A stretch of 33,102 nt of DNA. It comes from Acidobacteriaceae bacterium (GTDB lineage: Bacteria; Acidobacteriota; Terriglobia; Terriglobales; Acidobacteriaceae). The position numbers and the translations under genes are program-made. Positions 1 through 7,209 of the stretch are shown piece by piece (the stretch's first letter is position 1; every line of letters starts with the position of its first letter). The stretch is taken from contig PKXQ01000089.1 in assembly GCA_003132405.1 (NCBI GenBank), positions 1 to 33,102 of the forward strand, read 5' to 3'. A model generated the notes under the pieces. That model saw only the letters and a list, made by a program, of their open reading frames with translations, had not been told where the DNA came from and made no database searches.

Positions 1-50
1 CGCTGCGCTCAGGATGACAAGTTCAGAAATGGTTTAACTATTCGCTCTAC
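1..50. other. Intergenic edge with a partial repeat-like tract
   Basis: The window opens with cgctgcgctcaggatgac. From memory this resembles a short tract that recurs between genes in many acidobacterial and other soil-bacterial genomes. Only its end is inside the window, so it cannot be delimited. It lies just downstream of the queE stop codon. Confidence 0.3.
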
Positions 51-734
51 TCAGACGCCTTTGGCGGCAGGATCCCAGATTAGTTTGTGAATTTGCAGGC
101 TGAGGCGGGCGGGGATGTTGTCTTCGAGAATCCATTGGGCTAGTGCTTGCGGATCGAGTTGGCAGTGCGAGATGTCGCGCGTGCCAGCGGCAGCTTTTTC
201 GAAGGCTGGGGAAAATAGGATGGCGTGGACGCGCTCGGCTAGGCCATGTTCTAAAACGAAGTCGCGCGCAAATTCGTAGTCGGCGCGGTCGGTCAGGACG
301 AACTTTAGCTCATCGTGAGGGCGGAGCGCGTTCAGGTTGTCGATTGCGAAAGTGTCGGGTTCGCCGGAGTGGGGACACTTTACGTCGACGATTTTGATGA
401 CTTGTTTTGGAACGCGCGCCAGTGGGCGCTCTCCGCTGGTTTCGAGCAAGACCTGATAGTCGGCGTCGAGGAGTTGTTCCATTAGTGCGATTACTTCGCG
501 CTCCTGCAGCATGGGTTCACCGCCGGTGATTTCGACCAGGCCGCCGGAGGGACTCAGGCGGGCGACCTCGGTTAGCACTTCCTGGAGCGTCATCTTTTTC
601 CCGCCGTAGAAACTGAATTCGCTGTCGCACCAGGAGCAGCGCAGGTTGCATCCGGTGAGGCGCACAAAGACGCAGGGCAGGCCGGCGTGGGTGGATTCAC
701 CCTGGAGCGATTTGTAGATTTCGCTTACTTGCAT
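51..734 (-). CDS. queE: 7-carboxy-7-deazaguanine synthase (QueE)
   Basis: This is a radical-SAM enzyme that converts 6-carboxy-5,6,7,8-tetrahydropterin to 7-carboxy-7-deazaguanine, the ring-contraction step on the way to queuosine and other deazapurines. The 227-residue protein has the CxxxCxxC iron-sulfur motif at C29, C33 and C36 (GCNLRCSWCD), preceded by the family's N-terminal SEIYKSLQGEST stretch. A GGEP SAM-contact motif follows near residue 72. Length is normal for the family. QueD, which makes its substrate, is encoded just upstream on the same strand about 50 bp away, so the two are probably co-transcribed. The gap between them holds a short repeat. QueC and QueF are not in the window. 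Confidence 0.95.
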   Translation of the reverse strand: MQVSEIYKSLQGESTHAGLPCVFVRLTGCNLRCSWCDSEFSFYGGKKMTLQEVLTEVARLSPSGGLVEITGGEPMLQEREVIALMEQLLDADYQVLLETSGERPLARVPKQVIKIVDVKCPHSGEPDTFAIDNLNALRPHDELKFVLTDRADYEFARDFVLEHGLAERVHAILFSPAFEKAAAGTRDISHCQLDPQALAQWILEDNIPARLSLQIHKLIWDPAAKGV

Positions 735-740
735 GGGAAG

Positions 741-778
741 CCGTCAGCTATCAGTTGTCAGCTTTCAGTAAAACCGCA
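741..778. repeat. Short 'cagttgtcag' intergenic repeat
   Basis: The tract cagctatcagttgtcagc, followed by tttcag, fills the gap between queD and queE. It belongs to a loose family of alternating 'cagtt-tcag' words also present near 2292, 3724, 4876 and, with different letters, 6151 and 24926. No opposite arm is visible at this copy. Confidence 0.5.
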
Positions 779-784
779 TACGTG

Positions 785-1162
785 CTATTCCGAGTAGCGG
801 GCGGTTGTTGTGTCGGTCTCGAAGACGGTCACGTCTTTGACCCTTACTCTGCCGTTCGTTACTTTGCTTAGGCGCTTGTTGGTTTCGTCGTAGAAATACT
901 TTGCCAGATTTTCGGCGGAAGGGTTGAGGACGGTGAAGGGCTCGATGTCGTTGATCATCTGATGATCGAGACGGTCGATGGCGTGCTTCATCACATCTTT
1001 CAGGTCTTTGAAATCGAGCAACAAACCGGCCTTATCGAGTTCGGCGCCGGCCAAGGTCACACGAATCTTGTAGTTATGGCCGTGCGGATTTTCGCACTTG
1101 CCTTTATAGTTGCGCAGGTAGTGTCCTGCGGCGAATGTGTCTTCAACGGTGACTTCGTACAT
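785..1162 (-). CDS. queD: 6-carboxytetrahydropterin synthase (QueD)
   Basis: QueD converts 7,8-dihydroneopterin triphosphate to 6-carboxytetrahydropterin, the step before QueE. The 125-residue protein carries the zinc-binding histidines of the PTPS/QueD fold: H14 in FAAGHYL, then H27 and H29 in NPHGHNY. It also has the catalytic cysteine C23 (KGKCENPHGH), the Asp-His pair D66-H67, and a late glutamate E115 (VFETDT). C23 four residues before the first His of the HGH pair is the QueD-type arrangement. Length matches single-domain QueD proteins. It is the upstream gene of a probable queD-queE pair. Confidence 0.95.
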   Translation of the reverse strand: MYEVTVEDTFAAGHYLRNYKGKCENPHGHNYKIRVTLAGAELDKAGLLLDFKDLKDVMKHAIDRLDHQMINDIEPFTVLNPSAENLAKYFYDETNKRLSKVTNGRVRVKDVTVFETDTTTARYSE

Positions 1163-1260
1163 GAAATCCGGCTAGCCTCGGGTTGTGTTTATTGTACATT
1201 TTGGGAGTGGCAGCGACACGCTCGACACGCATCGACGCGGGGTCGAAAAAGAGCGCTTGC

Positions 1261-1320
1261 CACTGGGGACACAGGGGCTCACAGAGGAAACCTTCAGGAC
1301 CTTCGTGGTTTTTCTTTGTG
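1261..1320. repeat. Degenerate 'cacagaggaaac...ttcgtggtt' intergenic repeat
   Basis: The stretch with gacacaggggctcacagagg and ccttcgtggtttttctttg resembles the purine/pyrimidine 'cacagaggacacagagg' repeat known to me from many bacterial intergenic regions. The longest open frame here (from 1185) would translate it, which argues against using that upstream start for the acetyltransferase. A related copy appears inside rnr at 24325-24366. Confidence 0.45.
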
Positions 1321-1334
1321 CGGTCATGGTGAGC

Positions 1335-1814
1335 ATGGCAACTGATTTCACAATTCGAGAGGCGGCGCGGAGCGAAGTGGCGATTGTTCTACATCATCGG
1401 TGGGCGATGTTTCGCGATATGGGACAGGGAACGGCCGAAGAACTTGATCGGATGGTGAAGGCTGCTGAGCCTTTGCTGGCGCTGGCTTTGGACGATGGTT
1501 CTTATCGTCATTGGCTGGCGGTGGAGGCTTCGGGGCGGGTCGTTGGCGGGGGCGGAGTGCTGCTTTGTCCGTGGCCGGCGAATCCTAAGGATGCTTGCAC
1601 GGAACGGGCGATGATTTTGAATGTGTATACGGAGCCGGAATTTCGCAAGCTGGGTGTGGCGCGGCGGATCATGCAGACGATTCTTCATTGGATTCGGACG
1701 CGGGGATTGCTTTCGGCCAATTTGCACGCCAGCGATGAAGGGCGAGTTTTGTATGAAAAGCTGGGATTTGTGGCTACGAATGAAATGCGGCTGAGGTTTG
1801 ATGGGGAGAAATGA
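1335..1814 (+). CDS. GNAT-family N-acetyltransferase
   Basis: This is a probable acetyl-CoA-dependent N-acetyltransferase with unknown acceptor. From the chosen ATG the protein is 159 residues. It shows the GNAT core: a beta-strand ILNVYTEPEFRKLGVARRIM containing the R/Q-xx-G-x-A acetyl-CoA loop (RKLGVA), followed by a helix, then a C-terminal LYEKLGFVATNEMRLRF strand-helix typical of the fold. The frame is open upstream to 1185, but that part translates a repeat-like tract. The ATG at 1335, or the one at 1326 three codons earlier, fits the family's start (TDFTIREA). It converges on the MOSC gene, with only two bases between the two stop codons. The substrate cannot be predicted. Confidence 0.85.
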   Translation: MATDFTIREAARSEVAIVLHHRWAMFRDMGQGTAEELDRMVKAAEPLLALALDDGSYRHWLAVEASGRVVGGGGVLLCPWPANPKDACTERAMILNVYTEPEFRKLGVARRIMQTILHWIRTRGLLSANLHASDEGRVLYEKLGFVATNEMRLRFDGEK

Positions 1815-1816
1815 GG

Positions 1817-2275
1817 TTAGAAATCAATCGTATCTCCGACGTGAATCGTCCCGGGTGTGAGGATCTGCGCTCGCAGGCCTCCGCGATGTAGCAGAGCTTT
1901 GATTACCGGCTTGCCGGTTAACCTTTGCAAGTGATCGCAGGGTTCGCAGAGGCGGAGGCCTCGAATGCGGACATCGCCGATGGTAAATTCGCGACCTGCC
2001 AGGTGATTCAGCGGTAGATTGCGGGTTACGATGTTCCGGCGTGCGTCGCCGGCGGGAAGGTCGATCTGATAGTCGCGTTTGATCGCTTCGATCGCCTCCG
2101 CTTCGATCAGCGTGAGTTCGTAATCGGGCTCAGGCTTATAGAAAGTGCCGAGCTTCCGCGCGTAGCGGTCGCCTTCGAGGCCCTGGCCCGGAATCGCCGC
2201 CACTTGGGCGACGGATTCCATGGGCTTTTGGGCGTCGGGAGCGATGTGGATTGATTCGACGGTTGCGTTTTGCAT
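1817..2275 (-). CDS. MOSC domain-containing protein
   Basis: MOSC domains are beta-strand-rich sulfur-carrier domains related to the C-terminus of eukaryotic molybdenum cofactor sulfurase. Stand-alone bacterial members such as YiiM are linked to sulfur or molybdenum-cofactor chemistry. The 152-residue protein contains the expected pieces: GLEGDRYAR near residue 32, ARRNIVTRNLPL near 78-88, and LCEPCDHLQRLTG with C110 and C113 at the expected sulfur-accepting cysteine position. It ends with GLRAQILTPGTIHVGD. It is a single-domain protein with no fused ferredoxin or beta-barrel. It is convergent with the GNAT gene and separated from the upstream aminotransferase by a repeat-bearing gap, so co-transcription is possible but unproven. 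Confidence 0.85.
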   Translation of the reverse strand: MQNATVESIHIAPDAQKPMESVAQVAAIPGQGLEGDRYARKLGTFYKPEPDYELTLIEAEAIEAIKRDYQIDLPAGDARRNIVTRNLPLNHLAGREFTIGDVRIRGLRLCEPCDHLQRLTGKPVIKALLHRGGLRAQILTPGTIHVGDTIDF

Positions 2276-2291
2276 GTTAGTTCTCAGTCGT

Positions 2292-2327
2292 CAGTTCTCA
2301 GTAAAGGCACGCTTCGACTGAGAACTG
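2292..2327. repeat. 11-bp perfect inverted repeat, 'cagttctcagt' family
   Basis: The arms cagttctcagt (2292-2302) and actgagaactg (2317-2327) are perfectly complementary around a 14-nt loop, in the gap between the aminotransferase and MOSC genes. The sequence matches the single-arm copies at 741, 3724 and 4876. It has no T-run, so it looks like a dispersed repeat rather than an intrinsic terminator. Confidence 0.6.
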
Positions 2328-2342
2328 TAAACAGCAAAGCTG

Positions 2343-3710
2343 CTACGCTTCCAAGCTTGCGATCGACTCTTCCAACACGTCGATGGCGACATCGGCTTCG
2401 TCTTTTGTCACTATGAGTGGAGGCGCGATGCGGATTGTGCTGGGGCCGCAGCCTAAGAATAGTATGCCTCGCTCGAAGGCCGCTTCTACTATGCGGTCGC
2501 GCTCGGCCGCTCCGTACTCGCGAGTTTCTTGATCTTTGACGATGTCGACGCCGATCATCAGGCCGCGTCCGCGGATGTCGCCGACAATTTTATGCTTTTT
2601 CGGCCACTCGGCCATGCGCTTCATCATGTGATCGCCGACCTGCTGCGAGTTGCGGAGCAAGCCCTCGTTCTCGATTACATCGAGCGTCGCCAGAGCGGCG
2701 GCTATGCAGACGGGGTTTCCGCCGAAGGTGGAGGCGTGGGAGCCGGGAACCCAATCCATGATATCGGCCTTGCTCATGGTGATGCCGAGCGGCATGCCGG
2801 AGGCGATGCCTTTGGCCATGCAGACGATATCGGGATGGACGCCGGTGTGTTCGACGGCAAACCATTTGCCGGTGCGGCCGATGCCGCTCTGCACTTCGTC
2901 GACGACGAGCAGGATGCCGTGCTTGTCGCAGATGCGGCGCAATTCCTGCATGAAGACGGTTGGTGCGACCACGTAGCCGCCCTCGCCTTGAATTGGCTCG
3001 ACAAAAATCGCCGCGACTTCTTCCGGCGCGAGAATAGTTTTGAAAAGTTTGTCTTCGATGTAGCGGGCGCAACCGAGCGCAAATTTTTCGGCGTCCTGCG
3101 GACCGCCCTCGCAACCGCGATAGACATCGGGATAGCGAATGTGTGTGACTCCCGGGACGAGGGGCGCGAAACGGCGCTTCTGCTGCGGCTTTGAGGCGGT
3201 CAGCGAGAGCGCGCCCATGGTGCGTCCGTGGAAAGCGCCGAGGAAGGCGATTACCTGCTGGCGCTTGGTGTGATAACGCGCGAGCTTTAGGGCGCATTCG
3301 ATGGCTTCGGTGCCGGAGTTGCCATAATAAAACTTGTGCGGGCCGGGCATGGGCGCGATCTCGGAGAGGCGCTCGGCTAGAGTGACTAGGCCTTCATAGT
3401 AGAAGTCAGTGCCCGACATGTGGATGAGTTCGCCAGCCTGCTTTTGAATGGCGGCGACGACTTCGGGATGGCAATGGCCTGTCGAAACCACGGCGATGCC
3501 AGCGGAAAAATCGAAAAATTCGTTGCCATCCACATCTTCGACCACGAGGCCGCGGCCACGCTTCGCGACTAGCGGGTAGGAGCGCGTGTAGGAGGGGGAA
3601 ACATATTTTTCGTCGCCCGCTAGAATGCGCTTGGCGTTGGGGCCGGGAAGCGCGGTTTTGAGCCTGGGGCCGGCGATGGCGGTTTTGACGGGCATGGTCT
3701 TGGTGGTCAT
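2343..3710 (-). CDS. Class-III PLP-dependent aminotransferase (4-aminobutyrate/acetylornithine type)
   Basis: This is a fold-type I pyridoxal-phosphate enzyme that transfers an omega- or alpha-amino group to a keto acid. The 455-residue protein has the cofactor phosphate loop NSGTEAIE near 131, the DEVQSGIGRTG motif with the ring-nitrogen aspartate D271, and the Schiff-base lysine K300 in CMAKGIASGMPLG. STFGGNP follows downstream. Residues 1-40 are a basic, Pro-rich leader before the conserved SPSYTRSYP. The same family includes GabT, acetylornithine and ornithine aminotransferases and archaeal amino-acid racemases. The residues seen do not separate these, and no pathway partner lies alongside, so the substrate is open. 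It is a single gene flanked upstream by a repeat and about 450 bp of non-coding DNA. Confidence 0.9.
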   Translation of the reverse strand: MTTKTMPVKTAIAGPRLKTALPGPNAKRILAGDEKYVSPSYTRSYPLVAKRGRGLVVEDVDGNEFFDFSAGIAVVSTGHCHPEVVAAIQKQAGELIHMSGTDFYYEGLVTLAERLSEIAPMPGPHKFYYGNSGTEAIECALKLARYHTKRQQVIAFLGAFHGRTMGALSLTASKPQQKRRFAPLVPGVTHIRYPDVYRGCEGGPQDAEKFALGCARYIEDKLFKTILAPEEVAAIFVEPIQGEGGYVVAPTVFMQELRRICDKHGILLVVDEVQSGIGRTGKWFAVEHTGVHPDIVCMAKGIASGMPLGITMSKADIMDWVPGSHASTFGGNPVCIAAALATLDVIENEGLLRNSQQVGDHMMKRMAEWPKKHKIVGDIRGRGLMIGVDIVKDQETREYGAAERDRIVEAAFERGILFLGCGPSTIRIAPPLIVTKDEADVAIDVLEESIASLEA

Positions 3711-3720
3711 GGGTGTCTCC

Positions 3721-3752
3721 AGATAGTTCTCGGTTCTCAGCTCTCAGTGGTG
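3721..3752. repeat. Single-arm 'gttctcagctctcag' intergenic repeat
   Basis: The tract tagttctcggttctcag, followed by ctctcagtgg, lies immediately upstream of the aminotransferase start. It is a copy of the same word family as 741, 2292 and 4876. No complementary arm is visible within 100 bp. Confidence 0.5.
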
Positions 3753-4191
3753 GTTGTGCGGGCTTCTTGGCCTTCCACGGAGAGTGGGTGGTTAGAGAGG
3801 CGAATCGCTGAAAAAGCTATGAGCGATTAGCAAGGCAGCGCAGAGGAAAGAAAATTAGTCGCTGCCGAAGAGGTTGGCGCGGACGTGCGATGGCAGAACG
3901 GACAGGTAGCGGCGGGGACAAGCGCGTCCCTCGATCCAGCTTGACCTTAGTGGCGAAATGTAGCCCTTGCAGCGCATAGCAGTCGATCGATTATATCCCG
4001 AGTGCGGTACGGGCGTAACCCCCAAAGGACAGGGCCGGACGTGCCCGACTTCGCGAGTAACTCGGCAAGGGGCTATTTAGCGGCGGCGGGTCATGTAACT
4101 TACGATTCGAAAACGAAGCGATCGCCAAGAAGAAAATTCAGTAATGAACAAACGGCGATCGCAACACAATTCGATAACCAGCGCGCTCTCC
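3753..4191. other. Gene-free stretch of about 440 bp
   Basis: I see no convincing coding sequence. The only sizeable frame, from about 4002 to 4223, has no ribosome site and an unstructured composition. The stretch contains ggggacaagcgcgtccct (a short imperfect stem near 3916) and a GC-rich tract around 4015-4100 with several short self-complementary words. I do not recognise any RNA family. It separates the divergent aminotransferase gene from the DUF177-rpmF operon, so it should hold both promoters. Confidence 0.4.
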
Positions 4192-4220
4192 TTGACACCA
4201 TGTTTTCACCCCTTTATTCT
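4192..4220 (+). promoter_or_regulatory. Near-consensus sigma-70 promoter of the DUF177-rpmF-plsX-fabD operon
   Basis: TTGACA at 4192-4197 is a perfect -35 box. It is followed after exactly 17 bases by TATTCT at 4215-4220, a good -10 box. Transcription would start around 4227, giving a leader of about 84 nt before the DUF177 start codon. Position and spacing make this the best-supported promoter in the window. Confidence 0.75.
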
Positions 4221-4236
4221 TAGTAATTGCTCCCTG

Positions 4237-4278
4237 AGAGACTTTCGTCTCTGTGCGCACTTCCGCAGGCCTTTGCGG
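4237..4278 (+). promoter_or_regulatory. Two small hairpins in the leader of the DUF177-rpmF mRNA
   Basis: The first stem pairs agagac (4237-4242) with gtctct (4247-4252) over a TTTC loop. The second pairs ccgca (4263-4267) with tgcgg (4274-4278) over a six-base loop. Neither is followed by a T-run. They sit between the predicted transcription start and the ribosome-binding site, so they could affect mRNA stability or translation, but no function is established. Confidence 0.4.
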
Positions 4279-4310
4279 CATTTGAAATGGGGGCGGCGGA
4301 GGTTCCGGCA

Positions 4311-4862
4311 ATGTTCATCGAACTTGAGGATCTGAAGATTCACCCGGTCGACTTCCGGGAGGAGTTCAGCCCAGGTGTGATCGATCTGGGTGAGGACGTG
4401 CGGCAGCGTTCGCCGCTGCGCACTCAAGGCCGCGCCGACTTGGTCGAAGAGCATCACGGCAAGCGCGAGATCGTGCAGGATATACGAGTGAAGGGCAAGC
4501 TCGAAACGAGCCTGGAAGTGGCTTGCGCGCGCTGCCTTGATCCGGTCGTGCACCCGGTGGAGCGTAGTTTCGATCTGTTGTATCGGCCGCTCGGCACCAA
4601 CTCCGGCCACGAAGAGCTTTCGGTGACCGATGCCGAAGCCGAAATTGGATATTACGAGGGCCAAGGGTTGTTGCTCGAAGACACGCTCCGCGAGCAGGTT
4701 CTTTTGGCGCTGCCTTTGAAGACGATTTGCCGCGAAGACTGCAAAGGGTTGTGTCCGCATTGCGGCAAGAATTTGAATGAAAGTCAATGCTCGTGCGTGG
4801 ATGAGATTGAAGATCCGCGGTGGGCGGGGTTGAAAGAGATACGAGACAAGCTGAATCAGTAG
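4311..4862 (+). CDS. DUF177 (YceD-family) protein
   Basis: YceD/DUF177 proteins are encoded next to rpmF in most bacteria and have been linked to 23S rRNA accumulation and ribosome assembly; the exact activity is unsettled. The 183-residue protein ends with a cysteine cluster, CREDCKGLCPHCGKNL followed by CSC, which is the typical zinc-ribbon-like tail of the family. It also has the LEVACARCLDPV segment near the middle. I chose the ATG at 4311 because GGAGG sits eight bases upstream. A longer frame opens at a TTG at 4227, but that would place the start codon at the transcription start. It is the first gene of the operon with rpmF, plsX and fabD. Confidence 0.88.
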   Translation: MFIELEDLKIHPVDFREEFSPGVIDLGEDVRQRSPLRTQGRADLVEEHHGKREIVQDIRVKGKLETSLEVACARCLDPVVHPVERSFDLLYRPLGTNSGHEELSVTDAEAEIGYYEGQGLLLEDTLREQVLLALPLKTICREDCKGLCPHCGKNLNESQCSCVDEIEDPRWAGLKEIRDKLNQ

Positions 4863-4875
4863 GACGTTTTCGGTC

Positions 4876-4915
4876 GTCAGTTCTCAGTAAGAGCGGGAGA
4901 ACTAACGGCTGAGGA
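4876..4915. repeat. 'gtcagttctcag' intergenic repeat with partial inverted arm
   Basis: The copy cgtcagttctcagtaag has a 7-bp opposite arm: agttctc at 4879-4885 against gagaact at 4897-4903. It lies between DUF177 and rpmF, inside an operon that should be transcribed through. It is the same word family as 2292-2327. Confidence 0.5.
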
Positions 4916-4928
4916 CAAAAAGGACATC

Positions 4929-5114
4929 ATGCCTAATCCAAAACGCAGACATTCACAGAAGCGCACGGCGACACGGCGGGCGCACGACTCGCTTTCCAAA
5001 CACTCCTTGTCGGAGTGTCCTAACTGCCACGAGCAGAAGATGCCGCACCGGGCTTGCCCGAAATGCGGAACCTACAAGGGCCGCGAAGTATTAGAGGTCG
5101 CCGAGAAGTCGTAA
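4929..5114 (+). CDS. rpmF: 50S ribosomal protein L32
   Basis: L32 is a small structural protein of the large ribosomal subunit. The 61-residue sequence begins with the hallmark MPNPKRRHSQKRTATRRAHD and has the zinc-binding form, with two CxxC pairs at C30/C33 and C43/C46. AAGGA lies six bases before the start. It is placed as expected between DUF177 and plsX; that order is conserved across many phyla and couples ribosome supply to lipid synthesis. Confidence 0.97.
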   Translation: MPNPKRRHSQKRTATRRAHDSLSKHSLSECPNCHEQKMPHRACPKCGTYKGREVLEVAEKS

Positions 5115-5129
5115 TTTCTTTCTTCCTCC

Positions 5130-6140
5130 ATGCCAACCGTAATCGCGCTGGATGCGATGGGTTCCGACAAGGCGCCCAGACCGGAACTTGAAGGCGCATT
5201 GCAGGCGGCGCGCCATCACGGCGCGCACGTGCTGTTGGTGGGACCGGAGGCGCGTCTCAAGGCCGATCTGGCGCGCTATCCCGGCGCTAGGCGCCTGGGA
5301 ATCGAGATCGTTCACGCCAGCGAAGTCATCACCATGGAAGACAAAGTGGACGCGATTCGCGGCAAGCGCGATTCGTCGATCCGCGTTGGATTGCGACTAG
5401 TGCGCGAAGGCCGCGCCGCAGGCTTTGTAACAGCGGGCAATACCGGCGCCGCCATGGCCACGGCAAAAGTCGTGCTCGGCGCACTGCCTGGAGTCGATCG
5501 TCCGGCGCTGGCGGCGGCGTTTCCTACGGTGCTGAATACGGCGGCGGTGCTGCTCGATGTTGGCGCGAACGTGGATTGCACCGCCAACAATCTCGCCCAG
5601 TTCGCGGTGATGGGCGATATTTATTGCCGATCGATTTTTGGCATGAAGCATCCGCGGGTGGGTTTGCTTTCGATTGGCGAAGAAGAAGGCAAGGGCAATG
5701 ACCTGACCCGCGAGGCCTTTCAACTGCTCAAACGGCTGCCGATAAATTTTATAGGCAACGTCGAAGGCCGCGATTTATACAACGGCCACGTAGATGTAAT
5801 CGTAGCCGACGGCTTTGTAGGCAATGTCGCATTGAAGACCTCGGAAGGCGTGGCCCGCCTGGTGCGCGCCGTGTTGAAAGATACTTTGAAAGCGACGATC
5901 ACCCGTCAGGTAGGCGCCTATATTTCGCGCAATGCATTTTCCGATTTCAAAAAGCGCCTCGATCACACGGAATATGGCGGCGCTCCTCTGCTCGGCGTAA
6001 AAGGCGTCTGCATCATTACCCACGGATCGTCGAATACGAACGCGATCAAGAATGCAGTGCGCGTGGCGGCGGAGTTTGCCGAGGGCAAAGTAAACGAAAC
6101 CATCGAGCGTGAGTTGGCGCAACTGAGCGCGGCGGTGTAG
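5130..6140 (+). CDS. plsX: Phosphate acyltransferase PlsX
   Basis: PlsX makes acyl-phosphate from acyl-ACP, the first step of the PlsX/PlsY route to lysophosphatidic acid at the inner face of the membrane. The 336-residue protein starts with [15 protein letters not shown], close to the family signature IALDAMGGD-AP. It continues with AGNTGAAMA near residue 105, [13 protein letters not shown] near 184, [11 protein letters not shown] near 205 and [17 protein letters not shown] near 225, all recognisable PlsX blocks. Length is typical. It begins 15 bases after rpmF without a clear Shine-Dalgarno sequence, suggesting translational coupling. Confidence 0.97.
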   Translation: MPTVIALDAMGSDKAPRPELEGALQAARHHGAHVLLVGPEARLKADLARYPGARRLGIEIVHASEVITMEDKVDAIRGKRDSSIRVGLRLVREGRAAGFVTAGNTGAAMATAKVVLGALPGVDRPALAAAFPTVLNTAAVLLDVGANVDCTANNLAQFAVMGDIYCRSIFGMKHPRVGLLSIGEEEGKGNDLTREAFQLLKRLPINFIGNVEGRDLYNGHVDVIVADGFVGNVALKTSEGVARLVRAVLKDTLKATITRQVGAYISRNAFSDFKKRLDHTEYGGAPLLGVKGVCIITHGSSNTNAIKNAVRVAAEFAEGKVNETIERELAQLSAAV

Positions 6141-6150
6141 AAAAGTCAGA

Positions 6151-6237
6151 GGTTAGAGGTCAGATTGCAGAGGTGAAAATCCGGTGATCGCTCGCTTCGC
6201 GCGATGGGTTTAAACCTCTGCAATCTGACCTCTGACC
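6151..6237. repeat. Long inverted repeat (24-bp arms, one mismatch) directly before fabD
   Basis: The left arm 6151-6174 (ggttagaggtcag, then attgcagaggt) pairs with the right arm 6214-6237 (acctctgcaatctg, then acctctgacc), with a single mismatched position. The 39-nt loop includes gatcgctcgcttcgcgcgat. The right arm ends nine bases before the fabD ATG and puts 'cctcc' where a Shine-Dalgarno would be expected. It has no T-run. It is built from alternating short words, like the other intergenic repeats here. Confidence 0.8.
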
Positions 6238-6246
6238 TCCTAGATT

Positions 6247-7203
6247 ATGACAAACAGTTCTTCTCGAATCGCATTTCTCTTCCCCGGCCAAGGCTCTCAA
6301 TCGGTAGGCATGGGCAAAGATCTTGCCGAAAACTATCCAGTAGCCCGTCAGACTTTTGAAGAGGCTGACGAGGCGCTCGGCTACAAGTTGTCCGAGGTTT
6401 GCTTCGAAGGTCCGGAAGAGAAACTAAAACTGACCGAAATCACGCAACCGGCAATTCTGACTGCCTCGGTCGCGGCGTGGCGTGTGCTTCAGGAAAAAGG
6501 CCTAAAGCCTGATTTTGTCGCCGGTCACAGCTTGGGCGAATATTCAGCGCATGTGGCGGCGGGTACTCTGGTTTTTGCCGATGCGGTGCGGACGGTCCGC
6601 AATCGCGGCCGCTACATGCAGGAAGCGGTTCCGGTGGGTGTAGGCGCGATGGCAGCGATTCTTGGCATGCCGGCCGAGCAGGTCATCCAGCTCGCGGCCG
6701 ATGCGGCGCAGGGAGAAGTTTGCCAGGCAGGAAACATTAATTCGCCGGAGCAGATTGTGATCTCGGGAAACGCCGGCGCCGTGGAGCGCGCCATCAAACT
6801 TGCTACCGAGCGCGGAGCAAAGAAGGCAGTCAGCTTGCCGGTGAGCGCGCCATTCCATTGTTCGCTGATGCAGCCTGCGCAGGATCGTCTGGCGGCAGAT
6901 CTCGCGGAACTTAATTTTCAGAATCCCGCGTGCCCGGTGATCTGCAACGTCGATGCGGCGGAGGTGACCTCTGGCGATGCCGCTCGCGCAGCGCTCATCC
7001 GTCAGGTAACGGGCACTGTGCAATGGGAGCCGTCAGTACGCTTGCTCATCGATCAAGAAGTCGAACTGTTTATCGAAGTGGGCCCAGGAAAAGTTTTGTG
7101 GGGATTGATGCGCCAAATCGATCGCTCGAAGACTTGCGTCACGGTAGGCGATACGGCGTCGCTGCAGAAGACGCTGGAGCGGATTGCTGCATTAGCGGCG
7201 TAA
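6247..7203 (+). CDS. fabD: Malonyl-CoA:ACP transacylase (FabD)
   Basis: FabD loads malonate from CoA onto acyl carrier protein for fatty-acid elongation. The 318-residue protein has the N-terminal FLFPGQGSQ motif at 10-18, the nucleophile S95 in GHSLGE, the carboxylate-binding arginine near R120, and the catalytic H204 in APFHCSLM. VGPGKVLWGLMRQI closes the fold. Length is normal. The start at 6247 fits the family N-terminus, but no Shine-Dalgarno is visible because the preceding bases belong to a long inverted repeat. It is the last gene of the DUF177-rpmF-plsX-fabD set. FabH, FabG and AcpP do not follow, and the next gene is convergent. Confidence 0.96.
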   Translation: MTNSSSRIAFLFPGQGSQSVGMGKDLAENYPVARQTFEEADEALGYKLSEVCFEGPEEKLKLTEITQPAILTASVAAWRVLQEKGLKPDFVAGHSLGEYSAHVAAGTLVFADAVRTVRNRGRYMQEAVPVGVGAMAAILGMPAEQVIQLAADAAQGEVCQAGNINSPEQIVISGNAGAVERAIKLATERGAKKAVSLPVSAPFHCSLMQPAQDRLAADLAELNFQNPACPVICNVDAAEVTSGDAARAALIRQVTGTVQWEPSVRLLIDQEVELFIEVGPGKVLWGLMRQIDRSKTCVTVGDTASLQKTLERIAALAA

Positions 7204-7209
7204 ACCGAC

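Noticed and set aside
1185..1334. Longer N-terminus for the GNAT protein
   Set aside because: It would translate a repeat-like non-coding tract; the family start matches the ATG at 1335 or 1326.
4002..4223. 73-codon frame in the gap before the DUF177 operon
   Set aside because: It runs through the well-supported promoter at 4192-4220 and has no ribosome site or recognisable protein features.
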